10,194 bases of DNA, from positions 1-10,194 of the forward strand of contig DFKI01000010.1 in the NCBI GenBank assembly GCA_002373325.1, read 5' to 3'. The notes under the pieces were generated by a model. That model searched no databases and was not told the DNA's origin. It worked only from the letters and a program-made list of their open reading frames with translations. Shown here one piece after another: positions 7,492-10,194 of this stretch. Every line of letters starts with the position of its first letter. Position 1 is the first letter of the stretch. The translations under genes were made by a program, and so were the position numbers. Source of the DNA: Treponema sp. UBA3649. Lineage in GTDB: Bacteria; Spirochaetota; Spirochaetia; Treponematales; Treponemataceae.

Positions 7492-7999
7492 GCCATTTAC
7501 CTCTTGTTAATGCAGCATCGAAAGATACATTAAAGTGTTTTGCTATCAAATTGACATTAATTCGATTATCTTTACTATGTTCTCTAATAAACTGTCTATA
7601 TTCTTTCTCAGGCATCAAAAATGCACCTGCAAATTGATTTGCCTCATACTCCTCTTCAGAGTATCCCTGTCTATATTTAGGAGAGTCATAATATTCATCT
7701 ATTGCATTCCACTTATCTGGATTCACCAAATACCCCATATGAAGAAATAAATGACCTAATTCATGTGCTATTGTAAATTCTGATCGAAGTTGAGAATGTT
7801 CTGCATTGTATGAAATCTCAAATGTTTCTCCAGTTTTTTGAATTCTTCCTGAAATAGATGAATCTTCAAATGTAATAGGTACCAAATTCCCCTTAAGGCT
7901 CGAGACAACTTGTTGCATATCAACAGGAGTAGTAACATTCAATTGAGTTCTGATAGTATCAGCCAAGACTTCGATAGCTTGTCTTCGTTCATAAGTCAT
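7472..7999 (-). CDS. ImmA/IrrE-type zinc metallopeptidase
   Basis: A single-domain protein of 175 residues of the ImmA/IrrE (M78) family, cytoplasmic peptidases that typically cleave or inactivate a partner repressor. The zinc motif IAHELGHLFLH gives His79, Glu80 and His83. The downstream EEEYEANQFAGAFLMP (115-130) is the family's second signature, and one of its glutamates (117 or 119) should be the third ligand. The C-terminal LIAKHFNVSFDAALTR (151-166) is the usual helical tail. There is no fused helix-turn-helix, and no repressor gene lies beside it in the window, which is unusual for this family. The start is certain: AGGAGGT (8012-8006) stands 6-7 bases before the ATG. It is the first gene of the three-gene unit and probably a regulator or activator of it. 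The target is unknown. Confidence 0.9.
   Translation of the reverse strand: MTYERRQAIEVLADTIRTQLNVTTPVDMQQVVSSLKGNLVPITFEDSSISGRIQKTGETFEISYNAEHSQLRSEFTIAHELGHLFLHMGYLVNPDKWNAIDEYYDSPKYRQGYSEEEYEANQFAGAFLMPEKEYRQFIREHSKDNRINVNLIAKHFNVSFDAALTRGKWLGIFQW
7500..7505 (-). promoter_or_regulatory. Ribosome site deciding the TTG start
   Basis: AAGAGG on the minus strand, inside the peptidase gene, lies 8 bases before the TTG at 7491. An ATG between them (7496-7494) is in another frame and opens only 13 codons. Upstream in the cyclase frame there is a TAA immediately beyond this site, so TTG is the only common start codon available. Confidence 0.6.
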
Positions 8000-8005
8000 A
8001 TTTCT

Positions 8006-8012
8006 ACCTCCT
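8006..8012 (-). promoter_or_regulatory. Strong ribosome site of the peptidase gene
   Basis: AGGAGGT on the minus strand, a near-perfect anti-16S match, lies just before the ATG at 7999. It is the strongest ribosome site in the leftward block. It marks the peptidase gene as the entry point for ribosomes into the overlapping three-gene unit. Confidence 0.85.
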
Positions 8013-8041
8013 GTATTAAAAGTCGATAAATTCTATCCTTA

Positions 8042-8050
8042 AGTATAGCA
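8042..8050 (-). promoter_or_regulatory. Extended -10 promoter of the peptidase-cyclase-KAP unit
   Basis: TGCTATACT on the minus strand is an extended -10 element (TGn followed by TATACT). It lies in the 85-base gap between hsdS and the peptidase gene. The hexamer 17 bases upstream (AAACTA) is a poor -35, which extended -10 promoters tolerate. Transcription would start near base 8035, leaving a leader of about 35 bases containing the AGGAGGT site. No terminator hairpin is visible in the gap, so read-through from hsdS is also possible. Confidence 0.45.
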
Positions 8051-8084
8051 CAATATAATAAAAATAGTTTAAAATTTTTCATTT

Positions 8085-9320
8085 TTACCTCACCTCCACC
8101 TGTCCATTCATCAAAAGCGGCAAAAGCCTGTCACGCAGGGCGGTGAGTTTTTGAGTTTCTTTTTCTTTTGCTACTATCTCAGAAAGAATTGGAATTACAA
8201 TTTTTCCAAACTCTGCAACTAGTTCTTCTGAAAAAGCAAATGATTCTTTTGCAATATCATCATAAACAATGTAAGGGATTGCAGAACCGTGAGTTCCCCC
8301 TCCAACTTTTGGAGCTAAAAATCGTTGCACTGTAAAAAATATATATTCAAGCCAATTTGTAAGGTTATCTTTTAAAACAACTGCATAAGTTCTTTGATAT
8401 AAATCAAATGCTTCATTTACAAAAATCGTTCTTCCAGTATAAGAGCCATTTCCAGAAATTAAGATAGCTTTCCCCTCAAATATTTTTTCATCTGAAAATT
8501 TATAACCAGGCGCGCATGAATAGAATTTATACTTTCCAGAATTTAGAGATTGATTAACATCCTTTTTTCCAGTGAAAATACGACAAAATTCATCTATCTT
8601 TTTTACTTCCCACCCCTCCGGAATCATACGTTTGAGCGTTTCGTTCCAAACCATTTTGCCGCCGCTTGCCTTATAAGGGGTACCATCTGCATTAGGAAAA
8701 TCAAACTGCACAAACCAGTGGTCATAAAGCCGCTTTGCCATTTGCTCCAGCTTTACGTTCATACGACGGATCAAGGCGATTTTGTCATCAAGGGAGGAAA
8801 GAACATCAACAGTAAAATCTTGTTGTTTTCTATCAGGTAATGATATTGGACATTCTGCAAATGTTTTTGCCGAAATATTCCCACGTGTACTTCCGACAGA
8901 AAGATTTTTTACCCACTGTTTATAAGTATTTCCTATAGTGTAATATCGTAAAAATTTTGGATTCACTTTGTTTTTATCAAGGCCATATTTTATTAAAAAT
9001 CCTGCAAAGGCTAAAATACCGTCTTTTTTGTCATATAAATAAGCACGTCCTGTAGAATTTCCTGTTCGTGCAAAAACAATATCTCCTTCTTGTAAAATAT
9101 ATTTTTCAATATTATCATCAGAAACACTTTTTTTATCATCATCAAGCAAGATACCATCATCTGAAATATCAGTTATACGAAGATATCTAATTTTTTCCTC
9201 AGAAAATTCTTCGGCTGTTGCTGGAATCCCATAGATACCTATTTCATCTTGATTGCATAATTCTCCCAACTTATATTTTTTCAACTTTCCATTTTCAGTT
9301 TTCAATTCTTCATTCTCCAT
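8085..9320 (-). CDS. hsdS: Type I restriction-modification specificity subunit
   Basis: The DNA-recognition subunit that directs the HsdM methylase and HsdR nuclease to a bipartite target. The 411 residues show the two-fold layout of the family. Target-recognition domain 1 is at about 15-160 (EGDIVFARTGNSTG, GSTRGNISAKTF). A central conserved helical spacer is at 165-235 (LSSLDDKIALI, LYDHWFVQFDFPN, RMIPEGWEVKK). Domain 2 is at about 235-370 (KAILISGNGSYTGR, GGGTHGSAIPYI). A distal conserved helix (370-411) ends LRDRLLPLLMNGQVEV. I chose ATG at 9320 over the TTG at 9326; GAGAA stands 6 bases before it. The gene begins 22 bases after the ORF6N gene. Its first 14 codons coincide with a 7-base tandem repeat, and the two recognition domains are much richer in AT than the spacer, consistent with domain exchange. 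Neither hsdM nor hsdR lies in the window. Confidence 0.93.
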   Translation of the reverse strand: MENEELKTENGKLKKYKLGELCNQDEIGIYGIPATAEEFSEEKIRYLRITDISDDGILLDDDKKSVSDDNIEKYILQEGDIVFARTGNSTGRAYLYDKKDGILAFAGFLIKYGLDKNKVNPKFLRYYTIGNTYKQWVKNLSVGSTRGNISAKTFAECPISLPDRKQQDFTVDVLSSLDDKIALIRRMNVKLEQMAKRLYDHWFVQFDFPNADGTPYKASGGKMVWNETLKRMIPEGWEVKKIDEFCRIFTGKKDVNQSLNSGKYKFYSCAPGYKFSDEKIFEGKAILISGNGSYTGRTIFVNEAFDLYQRTYAVVLKDNLTNWLEYIFFTVQRFLAPKVGGGTHGSAIPYIVYDDIAKESFAFSEELVAEFGKIVIPILSEIVAKEKETQKLTALRDRLLPLLMNGQVEVR

Positions 9321-9337
9321 TATCAATTCTCAAATCT
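9282..9337. repeat. Eight imperfect 7-base tandem repeats
   Basis: Eight consecutive 7-base units on the plus strand with consensus near CAATTCT: CAACTTT, CCATTTT, CAGTTTT, CAATTCT, TCATTCT, CCATTAT, CAATTCT and CAAATCT. They span the start codon and first codons of hsdS. Because 21 bases make seven codons, the repeat is translated as a 7-residue duplication, ENEELKT then ENGKLKK. Heptanucleotide tandem repeats are known in other bacteria, for example heterocystous cyanobacteria. The copies here are diverged, so frequent slippage is not assured. Confidence 0.7.
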
Positions 9338-9342
9338 CTTTG

Positions 9343-10194
9343 TTACACTTTCGCCAAAATATCTGCTATGAAATCTGAATCAAATACTTCAAACGCAAAG
9401 CACTTTTTGCCTAAATCTTTGAGAGAAGCCCCGATGTGATACAAAATTTTTCCGTCAATAATCAAAAATCTGTCGTGCATTTTTGTAGTGTGCTTTAGCG
9501 TAAGAGTTGGATATTGTGCATTGAACTTTTGAATGTCTTGTGCTGTAAGCGATGTCTTAGGGTCTGTGTAAATTGTTGCCAAAACACCTTTCTTCTTTTT
9601 CGCAAGCCGTTCCAAAATAGAAAGGTCAACATAGCCGTCTATCAGGATAATTTCTTTTTTTGCTTGTGCAATAAAACTTTCAAACTTGGCATACGCGTCA
9701 AAAATCTGCCCCTGGAAGAAAATACCCTGTTTTTCTTCAACGTTATATTTGTCCATAAGCGTAAAAAGTTCATCAATCCGCTTATCCGCTTCTTTTTGAT
9801 GAATGTTTGTATCGAGCAGGTTTTGTTTTATTGTGTTGATTTCGGCAAAAATATTCGCGTTGTTCTGAAGAAAACGCTTCATTTCCTTGAACATTCTGAT
9901 TAGCATTTTGCTTTGGGCAACCGCAAGCTCGCCTTTCAGAACTGTCATAAGCATATAAATGCCCTGCTCTGTAAATGCGTAGGGCTTGTATCGTGTTCCG
10001 CCCCAACTTGAGGTGGAATTTTTGCACCTCAAGATTACCTTAAATTCTTCGTCTGTCAGTTGAAATCTGAAATCCTCATCGAATCTCTCGATATTGTTCT
10101 TTACCTGCCTGTTAAAATCCTTTGTTTCATAACCATAGATTTCTGCCAGCTCAAAATCCAGCATCACTTGCTCGCCACGAATCGTGTAGATTTT
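9343..10194 (-). CDS. ORF6N-domain protein with PLD-like C-terminus (partial)
   Basis: The gene enters from the right edge; 283 codons are visible, and the true start lies outside. The frame is open to the last base (KIYTIRGEQVMLDFELAEIY), so a start inside the window is not needed. Residues 1 to about 100 are an ORF6N domain, a DNA-binding module common in phage and mobile-element proteins (FNRQVKNNIERF, FTEQGIYMLMTVL). A coiled-coil stretch (about 105-150) links it to a phospholipase-D-like region (165-283) with KMHDRFLIIDGK (HDR at 240-242) and LYHIGASLKDLGKKCFAF. Only one such motif is present, with arginine where HKD enzymes have lysine, so nuclease activity would need dimerisation and is uncertain. 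The gene lies 22 bases before hsdS. Proteins of this kind recur within type I restriction operons, where their role is unclear to me. Confidence 0.85.
   Translation of the reverse strand, partial: KIYTIRGEQVMLDFELAEIYGYETKDFNRQVKNNIERFDEDFRFQLTDEEFKVILRCKNSTSSWGGTRYKPYAFTEQGIYMLMTVLKGELAVAQSKMLIRMFKEMKRFLQNNANIFAEINTIKQNLLDTNIHQKEADKRIDELFTLMDKYNVEEKQGIFFQGQIFDAYAKFESFIAQAKKEIILIDGYVDLSILERLAKKKKGVLATIYTDPKTSLTAQDIQKFNAQYPTLTLKHTTKMHDRFLIIDGKILYHIGASLKDLGKKCFAFEVFDSDFIADILAKV

Larger units (their letters stand above)
6208..10194 (-). other. Accessory island with defence-type genes
   Basis: Five consecutive leftward genes: ORF6N protein, hsdS, ImmA/IrrE peptidase, cyclase-like protein and truncated KAP NTPase. 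All belong to families usual in mobile or anti-phage islands. Much of the DNA is AT-rich compared with the left block, although the ORF6N gene and the centre of hsdS are richer in GC. No integrase, transposase or attachment repeat is seen, and the island continues beyond the right edge. The type I restriction part (9343-10194 and hsdS) and the three-gene part (6208-8050) may be separate cargoes, since a promoter lies between them. Confidence 0.6.

Noticed and set aside
8000..8084. Terminator or small RNA between hsdS and the peptidase gene
   Set aside because: The gap is AT-rich with no GC-containing inverted repeat; only the extended -10 and ribosome site stand out.
9128..9134. T7 run inside hsdS as a phase-variation tract
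   Set aside because: Seven bases is short for slippage control, similar runs occur elsewhere in the window (3941-3947), and the frame is intact.
9321..9326. TTG at 9326 as hsdS start
   Set aside because: It adds only two residues; the ATG at 9320 is a better codon with similar spacing to GAGAA.
10165..10167. GTG at 10167 as start of the ORF6N gene
   Set aside because: The codons before it (KIYTIRGEQ) belong to the conserved ORF6N N-terminus, so the gene begins outside the window.
1..10194. CRISPR array, tRNA, integrase or insertion-sequence ends
   Set aside because: No regularly spaced repeats, tRNA-like folds, recombinase motifs or paired terminal repeats were seen on either strand.

Overview
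The window joins two blocks of very different character, meeting head-on near base 6208-6235. The left block (1-6207) is moderately GC-rich: a hand count of the line 4921-4980 gives 55% GC. It is transcribed rightwards. The right block (6208-10194) is transcribed leftwards and is largely AT-rich: the line 6961-7020 gives 27% GC. No rRNA or tRNA gene is present, so the organism is an inference. A propeller chemoreceptor, a cytoplasmic family 2 glycosidase and an ATTGCCGGA/TCCGGCAAT palindrome of a type I associate with treponemes together suggest a host-associated, polysaccharide-using spirochaete such as a gut or rumen Treponema. Another motile anaerobe is not excluded.

Left block. After two short palindromes (1-59) comes a 1177-residue membrane chemoreceptor. 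Its extracytoplasmic part is a long beta-propeller plus a Y_Y_Y domain, the sensor layout of Bacteroides hybrid two-component systems for glycans. Its output, however, is a methyl-accepting chemotaxis domain rather than a kinase. Only 32 bases downstream, behind a strong AAGGAG site, lies an 820-residue glycoside hydrolase family 2 enzyme (beta-galactosidase type) without a signal peptide. The likely logic is that the cell swims towards a glycan breakdown product and hydrolyses the imported oligosaccharide in the cytoplasm.

Right block, read leftwards. A partial ORF6N-domain protein with a C-terminal phospholipase-D-like region runs off the right edge. It is followed by hsdS, the specificity subunit of a type I restriction-modification system, whose hsdM and hsdR are not in the window. 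A separate three-gene unit then starts from its own extended -10 promoter: an ImmA/IrrE-type zinc peptidase, a class III nucleotide-cyclase-like protein, and the first ~100 codons of a KAP-family P-loop NTPase. The three genes overlap (20 bases, then an ATGA junction), so they are translationally coupled. The KAP gene is cut off where the island meets the glycosidase gene and reads a few nonsense codons into it.

The most interesting part is the peptidase-cyclase-KAP operon beside a restriction locus. It looks like a nucleotide-signalling anti-phage module related in concept to Pycsar, with the KAP ATPase as candidate effector, here inactivated by truncation. This is inference from domains and gene order. 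The chemoreceptor with a hybrid-two-component-system-like sensor is the second point of interest.
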